Assembly (NCBI RefSeq): GCF_040939455.1
Contig: NC_134110.1
Location: 102,267,001-102,331,000 of the forward strand
Source of the DNA: Microcebus murinus
Lineage: Eukaryota > Chordata > Mammalia > Primates > Cheirogaleidae
Length of the DNA: 64,000 bases
Direction: 5' to 3'
Below the pieces are notes generated by a model. The model had not been told where the DNA came from and made no database searches. It saw nothing but the letters and a program-made list of their open reading frames with translations. Numbering within the stretch: position 1 is the stretch's first letter; every line of letters starts with the position of its first letter. Positions 19,995 through 31,739 of this stretch are shown here, one piece after another. The position numbers and the translations under genes were made by a program.

Positions 19995-20074
19995 CAAAAG
20001 TCACTTTATATTAACACTGGGGCTCTTATCAAAAAAAAAAAAAAAAAAAAAAAAAAGAACAAAAGTCACTTTAT
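19995..20074 (+). mobile_element. Micro-retroinsertion: 21-bp body plus poly(A)
   Basis: A perfect 15-bp direct repeat 'caaaagtcactttat' at 19995-20009 and 20060-20074 flanks a 21-base body ending 'ggggctcttatc' and an A run (20031-20056). The L1 ORF2 sequence reads through if one repeat copy and the insert are removed. Mechanism is the same as the one at 4268-4344. Source RNA unknown. Confidence 0.7.
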
Positions 20075-20391
20075 GAAAAAGACACCTGCACTCAAATGTT
20101 TATAGCAGCACAATTCACAATTGCAAAGCTGTGGAAACAACCCAAGTGCCCATCAATTCATGAGTGGATTAATGAAATGTGGTATATGTATACCATGGAG
20201 TACTACTCAGCTTTAAGAAACAACGGTGATATAGCGCCTCTTATATATTCCTGGATACAGCTGGGACCCATTCTACTAAGCAAAGTATCTCAAGAATGGA
20301 AAAACCAGCACCACATGTACTCACCAGCAAATTGGTATTAACAGATCAACACCTAAGTGGACATATAGGAGCAACATTTATCGAGTGTCAG

Positions 20392-20420
20392 GAGGGTGGG
20401 AGGGGGTAGGAGGGGATGGG
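20392..20420 (+). other. L1 3' UTR G-rich tract
   Basis: Several runs of three to five guanines within 29 bases, the position and composition of the conserved L1 3' UTR G-quadruplex region. Confidence 0.6.
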
Positions 20421-20684
20421 TATATACAACCACAACGCGCAAGATGTGCAACGTTTGGGGGATAGACACGCTTGAAGCTCTTACTTGAGGGGGGAGGGGG
20501 TCATGGGCAATATATGTAACCTTAACACTTGTACCCCCATAATACACTAAAATAAAAAATAAATAAAAAAAGGAAAAGCCAAAAAAAAAAAAATACAGCA
20601 AAAAGAAGTCTTCTAGTACAATCAGAGTTTTAAAACTATAAATCATGCCGATGCAATTCTTTGATAAAAATTAAACTATTTCGA

Positions 20685-20815
20685 GCTGGGTATGGGGGGC
20701 ACACTTGTAGTCCTAGTTACTTGGGAGAGGCTGAGACAGGAGGATTGCCTGACTAGCCTGGGCAACAGAGATCCCTTGTCTGAGACCCCTTGTCTAAAAA
20801 ATGGGAAAAAAACTA
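20685..20815 (+). repeat. Alu-monomer-like SINE
   Basis: Order 'gctgggtatggggggcac', 'tgtagtcctagttacttggga', 'gaggctgagacaggaggattg', 'agcctgggcaacagag', then A-rich tail: a single right-arm-like Alu monomer, diverged. Confidence 0.7.
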
Positions 20816-23800
20816 ACCTATTTCAAACACAAAAAGTTAAACACAAATAGAGCTGAAAATTTGTAAATGACAGTCCATCCAAAAAGTTGAATGGATTATT
20901 GTTTTCATTGTCATTTGAAAGATTCAATAGACAAGTTATGTAGATGAGTTCTTTACAACTGGAAGTAGAAAAATCACAAGAAACCTCATTACTTAACATA
21001 CTTTGTACATTTAAAATACATTTGTATTATAAATAAATGAGTTTAAAGATATACTGTAATCTTCAATCATTATAACAAATTGTAATGATAAAACCAAGAA
21101 GCAATTTCTTTAGGAATTATGTGAGAAACTCCCTTTTAACTAGAACCCCTGGAATCCCTCTGTAAAGTGAACAAGTAGAAATGTAGCATAGGGAGTGGTA
21201 TTTTTATTGGAATTGAGGAGTTAAGAGAATCAAAACAGTATTACGTGGGGACATGTGGCTAATATATTCAGTACTTTTACAGGTGTAGATGTTGACGTCT
21301 ATTTAAATTTGTTGCTCCATTCATACCGCCTAGACTGAGTAAGGCTAGTCTTTTTTCCTGTACCAGGTGATTCATTGCAACCTAAGTAAGCTACTTTGCC
21401 AAATGGATGACTCATTTAAAATACCCATTTTGTTGTTACTATTTAGCGTGCATACATGACAAGCCCCTCACCTTTGGGAACACTCGCAATTTCTCCCACA
21501 TGGTTTTCTACATTCCATTCAATAGTGAAATTCCACCCCTTTTTTCTGTGGTGTGCCACGGTGGCTTGATTATTGCAGTCATTAGCACCAGTCCTTGGGA
21601 CACCTCAGCACGGAGGCAGCATGACCTTCCATGGCACAGTCTTTGTGAGAGGTCGCAGATTCCACAGAGGGATGCTGAGCCGCTCCCTAGGCCGTGGCCG
21701 CCAGGGCCTGTGGTCTGGTGCAGTCCTGCACGAGGCCCTCGCCGCTGCCAGCGTGTGTCAAAAGAGAAATCCTGTTGTGGGCTGCGGAAAGCCTGCAGTT
21801 CATCTATTCTAACAGTTTCTGAAAGAATCATTTTAACTTTGCTTCCCTTTTCCTGTGTTTTTTTTCCCTCTTAATTGATGTGATATGATGTCATCATATA
21901 ACTCAATGAGATATGGTATAAACAAATAAATATACCTTGCCCTAAATTCAAAGACAGTGTCATTTATTGCAAAACTCCATTCTACATAAATGGGCGCCAT
22001 TAACGTTGTATTTTATGTATACAGTGCATCTGGAGCACGACCCCGCACGCACGAAGCATGGAGACTGCCATGCACATGGCGCCTTTGTGCACCAGCTCTG
22101 GTAGGGACTTTCATTCTAATAAGTCTTTTAACAACCCCATATACTTTGTAAGGCTCTGAGTTGGTATTGAAGTTTTGTTATTATATCTTACCCTCCCTTT
22201 ATCTCACATGATGTAATAATAGTAGGTATACTTGCTTGATCCATTAAATATTCAAGAGGTATCAATGTTTTCTACAACCTAACATTTCCAAATTACATAC
22301 TGCAACCAATTCCATCTCTGCCAAATAGAATGAGACATCCTGGATGGCTCTGATTGGTCTTCTTTGGTGTCTGTGGGCCTGGCTAAACCGATCCACTTCT
22401 GGTACCTCATTTTCTTTATATGCAAAATGGGACCAAAGTGTCAGACCCAAAGCTGTGGTAATAAAAGGACATCTGGGCAGAATTCTCTGATCTCTTTCTT
22501 AATATGCATACTCATAGACGATTACTGTCTGTGGCAGGTTAATGTTTGTCATCATTGTTTTCCCAGAATGTTGCTAAGGAAGGTGGGTATATAATAAGTC
22601 TGTGGGGTTTTTCAAGTAAGATTCTCCACCTTGCACATATCTGTGCCATGTTTCTGCACACTTCTAACTGAAATAGCAATGTGCATGCTTGTAATTTAAA
22701 CAATTTTTATTCCCTTCTCACCCCCTCCACACAGCTGCTCAAATATTCAAGAAATTAGGTTTGTGATTGTATGATCAAAGCATATTATCCTTTCCTTGCC
22801 CAGTGTAAGTTCCAGAATCTGTGTCAATCAGTAGTTCTGCATCATTTTCACAATCAACCCAATTAAAAGGTGGGTGGGAGGTCATTCTTAATCTTGTCCT
22901 GTCAAATATTTCCATTTATTCATTAGTTATTCACTATATAATTTTCCAATGAAGGCAGTATTTTTAAAAGCTAATAATGCATAAATGCTTAGTTGAATGA
23001 ATTGTGGATACCACAGTCTCAGGAAATAGAATATTCACTTATCACATAAAATGTTTTAGCTTTTATTTTAAACTGAGCTCCAGGCAATGGACTAGCAGAA
23101 TTTTTGCGTTTCTCAAGAGCAAACATAAGCACATAGATTACATAACTGTACTAAATTAAGTAAAACCAAACAGACATTTTAAAATATTTGAAGTGGTAAA
23201 AGACAAACAATATAATTTACACAAAGACTTCAAGAATTCAACACATCATTAAAAACTGCAATAAAATGATGCAAATAAATTCTACTTGTGTCTGGCTTTT
23301 TGCATATTTATTCTACCTATACCTTAAGACATGCAAAGGAAGTTGGAGACATACAACCTGGGCTTATGCGTGCTCATATGAAGGACAACAACCTAGAAAT
23401 AGTGATACAACAGTTTATCCAATGATTTAGAAAGCCTGGGTGAAACTGATCCCACATGCATACTAAAATGCCAACCCATGTCTTGCTGTGGACAACAGGA
23501 GTCATCTCCATAGATCCCAGATAGGCTCCAGGTCAATTTAGAGTCAGAATGATGCAGTGGCCAGATGGAACACTCAGCTCTCCCTCATCTGTGTCCAGTT
23601 CTGAGTTTATTAGGACAGATTAAGGTTCAAATCCAGATGATCACATCTGGCCATATTTGTGCCCAAATGTCTACTTTATTTTTTGTCCTTAACCTTAGAT
23701 AACTTAGAGGTTACTCTAAATTTAAAAGTTCAAGTTTGAAACATTACAGAGGATTCATAAAACAATTTTAAGTGTTTTAAATAAAATCAATAGAATGTTT

Positions 23801-24144
23801 CCTAGCAATGTGAAAGATACTAAAATGAATTCCAGGCCTCTGAAGCCCTCCTGCAGAGGCCTACTCAAATGCCCCAGGCCCATTCAAAATGCACTGGAGA
23901 TGAAAAACTTTATTTTGAACAATTTACTATTATTTGCCACTGAAGGCAGAAGGTTTCCAAATTTACATCTTCTAAACTAATAGCTATGAATTATCTCAAT
24001 GTTCCTAACAATGCTGAGAGCTAAGGAAGCAAGTCTCATTCACCAAAAGCAAAGAGGGAGTTAATTTGCTCCCCACCCCTCAAGGGAGAGTTTTTTCCTT
24101 CCATATATTTCCTAAAAAGTATTTTAAAACTAAATAATTGATCT
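20816..24144. other. Long unique stretch, no gene recognised
   Basis: Mostly AT-rich non-coding sequence. A GC-richer island at 21570-21800 has a 79-155 codon frame on the plus strand and an opposing reverse frame, neither with a recognisable domain. No RNA gene was identified. Confidence 0.45.
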
Positions 24145-24450
<306 letters not shown>

Positions 24451-24799
24451 AAAACTAAGTAAGTGAGAAATTGATTGACGGTGCCAAACTAGGCAAACAA
24501 AACCTGCTGCAACACTCGCTCTGTTTCACACACAGCACTGAGCCTCCCCATAGGGACAGACATTTTTAGAGATGTCCACTCCTGTTTGGAATTCATTCCA
24601 AAGAATAATAAATACCTCTTAAAACACTATAACCGATCATTAGAGTCTGGTTAATGTTCCGCCCTCTTGTCTCAGGTGTAAAGGGCAGAGGATCTGCGAA
24701 CCCAAGTGCGGTCCTCTCTCTGAGTCCACTTCTGTCTCCCCAAGTAAAGATAAGATAAAGGGAAGATGCTGCTCGGTCTCCCTTGAGATGAGAACCGGG

Positions 24800-25800
24800 T
24801 ATTTGCCAGGTCTACACGGGCTACCCGTGGGTGCCGGCCGAGGTAAGGAATGAAGCCACGCGCTCCACAGCTCCCGGGAAAAGGAGTCCGAGGGGGGAGG
24901 TCTGAGGGCCAGTCGCCCCGGCTCGCGCTGTCCCCCAGAGGCGAGGCATAGAGGAGAAGGGGAGGAAGGGGCCCGAGGTCCTTTTCCTTATCTGATCCTC
25001 ACGGTTGCTTGTGAGATGAGCACACCTGTATTATTTATGAGTTCTCAGTCCCGAAAGACAGCGCTCACACAGACATTACAGCAAACTGGTCTAAGTCGAA
25101 GGAGAGGCCGGCTGAGGCGGAGGGGTGCCGGCCTGGACAGCTCACACGAGCAGCGCGGACTCAGCGCGCGCAGGCAGCCTGGCTCCCGCGCCGGCGCTCG
25201 GGCCGACTCTGCCCGCTGCGGCCCCTCCGAGCCGGCCGGCGGGTGGGCAGAGCCCGCTGCACCGAGCATTTTCAGGGGAGAGAAGAGGAAAGGCGAGGAG
25301 AGCAGGGGCTGGGACAGAGAGGGCAAAGTATCGCTATGCTCGTCCTACTCTGGGCAGCGTCTGCCGGGCTCCAGCCGCCTCCACGGCACCCCACACCGCG
25401 CGCACCCGCGGGGCCCCGCGCCGTTCGTCCCCCAGTCGCGGCGCCGGCGGCCTGGGCGGCGGCTCCCTCGCGCTCCGGCGCTTCCCGGAGGGGCCGCGCG
25501 GCACGCTGGCGCCCTGACCGTCTTCTCTGGCGGCCAGAGCGCGCCGAGGAGGACCCGGCCCGACAGTCGCTGCCCGGAAGCAGACAGGGAGGAGCAGACT
25601 GAAGCGCGAAGGCGCGGGGTGGGGGCGGCATCCCCGGCCTCCCCGCGATGGCGCCCAGGGCTCCATCTACAGCCCCGGAGCCTGGAGAAGCGTGAGGAGG
25701 GGGCGCTTCTTCCCAGCAATACCGCCCTCCTCCTCCACCCTACTCGCCCCGTGCCAAGGTCGGGGGTTGACGCGTGCCCTTGAGCGTTAAGGAGTGGTCG
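24800..25800. promoter_or_regulatory. CpG island 3' of NPBWR1
   Basis: Very high GC with frequent CpG, especially 25090-25680, between AT-rich flanks. Long frames on both strands (for example 25016-25783 plus, 25345-25902 minus) are the expected by-product of high GC and carry no domain. It lies downstream of the NPBWR1 coding end, so it may be a separate promoter-like element or part of the gene's CpG domain. No transcript structure is visible. Confidence 0.6.
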
Positions 25801-26047
25801 GTGTGGGTTCGCAGTCGCAGGGGTCCTCACTGGGCCTGTACTGGCATCACATGGAGGGCTGGGCAAAGTCAAATTGGGGGGGGGCAGCCGCGGCGCTTCC
25901 AATGCATTAGGTCAGGGGTGAGGCCCAGGCAAGTCTCCTGGGGAGGCTGAGGGCGCCTGTCGGGCACGCGCCGTGGCCGCGGGCGCCGGCTCCCCGTGCG
26001 CCGGCCGGGGCTGGCGGGGCCGGGGCGGGAGCGCGGCGCGGGGGGCG

Positions 26048-27034
26048 TCAGGCGGCGGGGCGGCAGGCGATCAGCTGGCGGAGGCTCCTGCGGAAGCTGT
26101 CGTCCAGGAAGGCGTAGAGGAAGGGGTTGAGGCAGCTGTTGGCGTAGCTCAGGCTAGTGATGAAGTAGGAGATGGCGATGACGAGCGGCGTCTGCGGGAG
26201 GTCGGTGGTGAGCGCCACCACGGTGCTCAGGTGGTAGGGCGTCCAGCAGAGGAGGCACACGGCCAGGATCGCCACCACCAGGTAGGTGACCCGCTTCTTA
26301 GCGCGCTCCAGGGCCTTGGCGTGGCTGTCCAGCCGCATGGCGCGCAGCCGGCACAGCAGGGTGGTATAGAGGACGCAGATTGTGGACACCGGGATGGCGA
26401 AGCCCAGCACGAGCGTGTAGAGGCGGCTCGCCCGCCACCAGAAGGCCTCGGGCTGCGGGAAGACCAGCACGCACTGGCGCCGGCCCTGCTCGTCGTCAAG
26501 CTGGGCGAAGACAGCGAAGGGCAGCACGACCAGGGTGACGAGCCCCCACACGGCCAGGCTCACCGCGCGCGCGGCGCCGTAGGTGCGGCCAGCCACCCGG
26601 CGCGACTCGGCGGTGGCCAGCACCACCAGGTAGCGGTCGGCGCTCATGACGGTGAGGAAGTAGAGGCTGGAGAAGGTGTTGTACTGGTCGATGGCCACAA
26701 TGAGCTTGCACATGATCTCCCCGAAGGGCCACCGCCGCAGCAGGAAGTCGGCGATGTTGATGGGCAGCACCAGCGTGAACAGCTCGTCGGCGATGGCCAG
26801 GTTGAGGATGAACAGGTTGGTGACGGTCTTCATGCGGGGTGCCCGCAGCAGCACGTACAGCACCGCGGAGTTGCCCGCCAGCCCCACCGCGCAGATCACC
26901 GAGTAGACTACCGGCACCGCCACGGCCAGCGGCGGAGGCAGCGGCGCGGGGCTGGACGCGTTGGCGCAGCTGAGCGCCTGGCCCCCGCAGGATGCGTTCG
27001 CGGGCCCGGGCTCCAGGAACGAGGCATTGAGCAT
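26048..27034 (-). CDS. NPBWR1: Neuropeptides B/W receptor 1 (GPR7)
   Basis: A rhodopsin-family, Gi/o-coupled receptor for neuropeptides B and W, acting at the neuronal plasma membrane in circuits for feeding, stress and pain. 328 aa, the length known for primate NPBWR1, on a single coding exon. Start chosen at ATG 27032-27034 (MLNASF); the frame is open further upstream without an ATG. Visible features: N-glycosylation sites N3, N13, N25; seven hydrophobic segments beginning about residues 36, 73, 108, 152, 205, 248 and 282; C109-C188 predicted disulfide; DRY at 133-135; CWTP at 263-266; NPFLY at 303-307; short tail with C324 as a possible palmitoylation site. No disruption. Strong CpG content accounts for the long antisense frame. 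Confidence 0.97.
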   Translation of the reverse strand: MLNASFLEPGPANASCGGQALSCANASSPAPLPPPLAVAVPVVYSVICAVGLAGNSAVLYVLLRAPRMKTVTNLFILNLAIADELFTLVLPINIADFLLRRWPFGEIMCKLIVAIDQYNTFSSLYFLTVMSADRYLVVLATAESRRVAGRTYGAARAVSLAVWGLVTLVVLPFAVFAQLDDEQGRRQCVLVFPQPEAFWWRASRLYTLVLGFAIPVSTICVLYTTLLCRLRAMRLDSHAKALERAKKRVTYLVVAILAVCLLCWTPYHLSTVVALTTDLPQTPLVIAISYFITSLSYANSCLNPFLYAFLDDSFRRSLRQLIACRPAA

Positions 27035-27870
27035 CTCAGCGAGGCAGGGGAGCTGACGACCCCGCGTCCTCTGCGGCCGCCCGGCGGGGCTCCGCGGTCC
27101 CAAAGCCCGTGGTGGCACGGACCCGTGCCGGACTCTCGCTTCGGGCACTCCTAGTCCGTCTCTGGTTTCTCTAGAGGAGGCACGTTCCCGGCCACTCCAC
27201 AGCCCACTGTCACTCAGGACTCACGGGGCTGGAAAGCGGAATGGAAAGCACAGGTTAGGCTCGTCGACGTGCGGCTTTCGGGAGAGGCGCAGTCCCCAGG
27301 GGTGGAAAGTGCCCCGGCGCCCCAAATCTACCCCACGTGAGCGCTCTCTGCTACCTGTTGAAACATCATTTCGACCAGTTGAATCACATCAAACGAAGTG
27401 CTAGAGAGAAGACTCCTTTCTTTTTTAGGAAAAATGCAAACCCGTCTCCCCTCTTTTAGGACACCCCTGGCAGAGCCGGGTCACCCCACCGAATTCCGCA
27501 GGGGCAAGCTTCTGTCCCGCTGGGTTCTGTGCGCCCTCAGTAACCGCAAGCTCAACAGCAATCTTCACCTTACCTGGCTGGCCCAGGGAAAGCATCTGCC
27601 TTTCCTGGCGCGGTCAGGAGAGGAGTCTGCCGGCGCGAGTAGACTGGGTCGCCTGCCGGCCGAGCGTCTGCCTCGCCGCGTCTGCCCGGAGTCTGCAGCT
27701 CGCGTCCCCGCGGGTCCCTCCCGCGCGCCGGGAAGTGCAGGGATGGCGCAGCTGCGACTGCGCTCCGCTGACCCGACCGCCGCCCCCCCCCCCCCCGCAC
27801 GAGTAAACTGGCCTTGGAACCAACGGAGAACAGCATTCCTAAAAATTATTTTCTTCCCTCCAGTAGTGTA
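27035..27870 (-). promoter_or_regulatory. NPBWR1 5' flank, CpG-rich, presumed promoter
   Basis: CpG density stays high up to about 27340 and again at 27600-27800, with an interrupted C run near 27783-27797. No TATA box is evident, as is usual for CpG promoters. The transcription start cannot be placed. The open frames at 27398-27871 have no recognisable domain. Confidence 0.5.
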
Positions 27871-28670
27871 ACGTCACTCCACCTGAAATAATAAAAAGCT
27901 CTCCTGTTAAGAACTGAATTTAAGAAAAACAAAGTTAAGGTGTTACTGATCTATTTTAAATGGAAAAAAATGTAGTTGAGGCTTCCATTCCATTTATTCA
28001 ACACCATACTACAAATGGGCTAATGTAATTTGAAATTACGTGCACACCAAATTACACGTTACACTGAACACAGTGAACACAGGCTAGAAGATTGTCAGTG
28101 TCCAATAAACAATGGTAATAATAATTTGAGATACTTTCATGCTTTCTAAAAATATGTGTAAGTAAAAACTCGACTAATAAAGACAGACTTTCTGAAAGCC
28201 TTTTAGGGAACCATGACTTGATGTAGGTTCCATCAAACTTTGCAAGTTGTTGAGCACTGTATCCTGACTCACACACGTTCCCAGTTCTGCGGCTAAGGAG
28301 CACTGTGCTTCAGCCACAGCGTGGGGCTGTCAGGGAAGGCAGGGCAGGGGCAGACTTGGGCTCCAATGTTGTGATCTCCCTGGACCTTGAATTCTTCTTC
28401 TATAAAGGGGAAATCATCTTAGGCACCTCACCAGTTCCTTTGAGAATCGAATGAAATAAACAAAATATTGGTTTTCTCCAATTCCTATTTTTTCCATCCA
28501 CCTTCCCTTTGGGAGAACCAGCAAATTAAAACACTGAATTAAACTTCCCTTCCATAAAAGCAGGCAAAGCCCAAATAAAGTGCATTTCTGGCCCTTTATG
28601 ATGCATTTTAGAGAAGAGAGCCTGAGATTCTTAGAAGGAGGCCTAAAGTAAGGGGGTGGGTAGCCTGTGG
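27871..28670. other. No gene seen
   Basis: AT-rich unique DNA upstream of NPBWR1. Short reverse frames only. Confidence 0.45.
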
Positions 28671-28674
28671 GGCC

Positions 28675-28800
28675 AGAAATACAACAGTCCCCCCTTCTCC
28701 ATGGGGGATACATTCCAAGTGGATGCCTGAACCTGACATAGCACCAAACCCACATGCCTTCAATTGGAACACATTTCTGTTCTTCCACTCTCAAATGTAT
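28675..28800. repeat. Possible old DNA-transposon fragment
   Basis: The string 'cagtccccccttctccatgggggatacattcc' followed by 'agtggatgcctgaacctgac' resembles a widespread old mariner/Tigger-type element end. The match is by memory and diverged, so the call is tentative. Confidence 0.35.
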
Positions 28801-28949
28801 TGCCTTTCCATCTTAACTAAGCACTAGCATGCCCTGTGGCTATAAATTTTACATTTTGAGGTGTGACAGCAAAACTAGCATGAATTTTTTTTCCTTCACA
28901 ATTTCAGATAGAAGATTCATTTTTACTGTACATCTTAACAACCTCAGCA

Positions 28950-30253
28950 TATAATATTTTTTTCTTTCCTTATTAAGTCAAGAATTTTCACCTTCTCACT
29001 TAAAGGAAGCACCAAACTACCAGCAGGTGCATGCTAAAAAAAGCCTACGGTGGTGCCCTGAGCAGAACTTTAAAAGTGATTCCCATGAGGGCTCAGAAAG
29101 AAGAGTAGAGCAGTGCCCCTGGACAGAATATGGGTGGAAATATGGACAGTAAAGGCCATCCTGGTGTGGTCACAGGCAGAAAAGAAGAACATGCTATCGC
29201 AAACTGAAAGAATGGCCATCTTTGTTATAAAGTGGCAAAGAACTTGCATGCATTGTGTTCATGCCCTAGTGTTTTGTGGCAGGTAAACTTGTGAGTGATG
29301 AAATTAAATATTTGGCTGAGGAAATATCTAAGCAAAGTATTAAAGAAGCAGTCTGGTTCCTTTGATGGCTTATAGTAAAATTTGAGAAGAGAGAAATAAT
29401 TTAAAGGTAGAAATTGTTAATCAAATGGAAGCAGAACTTAAAGATTTGGAAAATTCTCAGCCCGTCCATTTGGAAAAGAGTGAGAAAGCCTGCCCAGAGA
29501 GAACCCAAGGGTGTTCTGATAAGGATATTAGCCAGCTAGATAAAAGCCAAGGCCTATGGTCTAAGACAATGGAAAAATGACCCGGAAGTCAGCTCGGAGA
29601 TCATCAGGGCTGCCTCTCCCACCAGAGGCCCAGAGTGTAAAAGCCCCAGCAGGTGTAGACGCACGACAGAGTCTGTTAGGACGATGCTCAGGGGAGCTGT
29701 AGGAGGAAGGCCTCTCCCTTGGCCCAGAAGAGTAGAGTAGAGCAACCAGCATGTGACCCCAGCCCCCTGGAGCAAGGGCACAACCAGGCACAGAGCTGCT
29801 ACAGGGATGGGGCTGCCCAAAACTGTGGGGCCAGGTCTGCCATCCCAGTGTGTCCAACAGGTGGGACATCAAGACGAAGAGGATTATTCTTGAGCCTTAT
29901 GATTTAATATTGTTTGTCCTGTTGGGTTTTGGGCTTGGGCAGCACCTATTACTCATTTCTTCTTTCCTATTTTCCCTTTGGAATGGAAAGGGAAATTCCT
30001 GTCCCACTGTTGTATTTTGGAAGCACATACCATGCCCAGTTTCACAGGTTCATATCTGAAGAGCAATTTGCCCTAGAATGAATTGTACCTTGAGTCACAA
30101 CCATATCTGATTTAGATGATATTTAAATGTGACTTTGGACTTCACATTTTTGAGTTGATGCTGGAACTAGTTAAGATTCTGGGGACTATTAGTATGGAAT
30201 GAATGTACTTTGGATGTTAGAAGGACATGAATTTTGGAAAGCCAAGGGTGGAC
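28950..30253 (+). repeat. MaLR internal sequence (ERVL-MaLR)
   Basis: Non-coding, diverged internal region ending 'ttgagttgatgctggaactagttaagattctgggg..', which is typical of THE1/MST internal 3' ends and leads directly into the LTR at 30254. The left boundary is uncertain. Confidence 0.6.
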
Positions 30254-30607
30254 TGCTATGTTCTGAATGTTTGTGTCCTTCCAAAATCTGTATATTGAAA
30301 CCTAACCCCAGTGTGATGGTATTGGAGATGGAGCTTTGAGGGTGAATGGGTCATCAGGGCAGAGCCTTAAAGAATGGGATTAATGTCCTTATCAAGAGGC
30401 CCTAGAACCATCCCTCATCCCTCCTGCTTTGTGAGTCACATCAAAAAGACGGCCACCTAGGCAGCAGGCCACCACCAGGCTTCAAATTTGGCAGCACCTT
30501 GATCTTGGACTTCCCAGTCTCCATAACTATGAGAAATAAATTTCTGTTAGTTAGAAGCCACCCAGTTTATATTATTTTAATTATAGAAGCCTAAACAGAC
30601 TAAGACA
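30254..30607 (+). repeat. MaLR LTR (MST/MLT1-like)
   Basis: Starts 'tgctatgttctgaatgtttgtgtcc' in pieces, has 'cctaaccccagtgtgatggtatt', 'ttgatcttggacttcccagtctcc', 'gagaaataaatttctgtt' and ends 'cagactaagaca'. It serves as the 3' LTR of the preceding internal region. Confidence 0.8.
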
Positions 30608-31739
30608 AGGATATACCCCTACTGTATTATTCTTTGTTCTTTCTTTCCATTGTCTGATTTCCATTCTCTTGTTTCTTTCTTACATTCTTTTGGATTAAGT
30701 ACTTTTCTATTATTCAATTTTTCCTTCTTCATTAACTTATTATTTCTACATGCTTTCATTATCCATTTAGAGTTATACTGGAGATTATAATATGTATCCT
30801 TGACTTATTAACATTTACTTTAAATTATTACTTTTACAACCTCCCAGACAATGCAAGGACTCTTTAACACTTAAACTCCATTTACTGCCCTCTTTCTTTT
30901 GTGTGACTATTAACACGTACTCTAAATCTACATATATTTTAACCTGTGCAAAATAGTATTGTTGTTGTTTTAAATATGCAGTGTGCCTCTGTATTTACCA
31001 CACAAACACAAACACACATTTGTGTTTCTGGTTTTCCTAATTCCTTTCTACATTACTGTGCTTCCATCTGCTATCACTCTCCTTCTGTTTAAATAACTCA
31101 CTTAATATGTGAATGCCATTCTGCTGGTGATGAACTCTTCCTGCTATTGTTGTTTTGAAATTTCTTTATTTCCCCTTCATTTTTAAAGAAATATTTCATT
31201 GGATACAAAATTCTAAATTTTCAGTTGTTTTCTTTCAATGCTTTAAAATTCCCTTTCTTTTTTCTTCTATTATTCCTAATTTAAAAAGTGGTTTCTTGTC
31301 TTAATGCACCTCTTTTGAAGGTAATGTGCCTATTTTCTGTCACTGTTGTCAAACTATATCTTTGATTTGGTGTTTCAGAAGCTACACTATGATGGATTAG
31401 GAGTAATTTTCTTTCCATTTATCCAGGTTTGGGTTTATAGAGCTTCTTTAATCTGTGGTTTGATTTTTTTTTTCTATTTTGGAAAGTTCTCAGCCATTCT
31501 CTCTTCAAGTATCAATTCTGTCCTATTCTCTCTCTTCCCTCCTATTGGGACTCCAATTATATGCCTGTTAAGGTTTTATGCTCTTGTCTGTCTCGATCTG
31601 ATCCCCTAAATCCTGGCTTTCTTTGTGGTTCCCCAATGCCTCAAACAGTTATATTACTGTTTTTTTTTTTTTAATTTATGGTAGTTCATGACAGCAGGGG
31701 TTGTGTGATATAAGTGACCTCATCATAAATAGAAGAAGA
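30608..31739 (-). repeat. Old L1/HAL1-like antisense sequence
   Basis: T-rich sequence with 'tggatacaaaattctaaattttcag' and 'tggaaagttctcagccattctctcttc' strings that occur in antisense old L1/HAL1 copies. No usable frame. Family tentative. Confidence 0.45.

Larger units (their letters stand above)
19979..20593 (+). repeat. 5'-truncated L1, 3' end
   Basis: Contains the ORF2 carboxyl end ('agcagcacaattcacaattgc', '..tggtatatgtataccatggagtactactcagc'), then a 3' UTR with the G-rich tract (20392-20420) typical of L1, and an A-rich tail ending with AATAAA-type strings. It is interrupted by a tiny retroinsertion at 19995-20074. Confidence 0.85.

Noticed and set aside
21407..21874. 155-codon frame as a possible gene
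   Set aside because: No domain, an opposing frame is also open over the GC-rich part, and no start or exon signals stand out.
25016..25783. 255-codon frame, and reverse frames, in the CpG island
   Set aside because: Arginine/proline/alanine-rich composition expected from random GC-rich DNA, open in several frames at once, no domain.
25973..27154. 393-codon open frame on the plus strand
   Set aside because: It is exactly antisense to NPBWR1; the high GC third positions of the receptor gene remove stops in the opposite frame. No domain.
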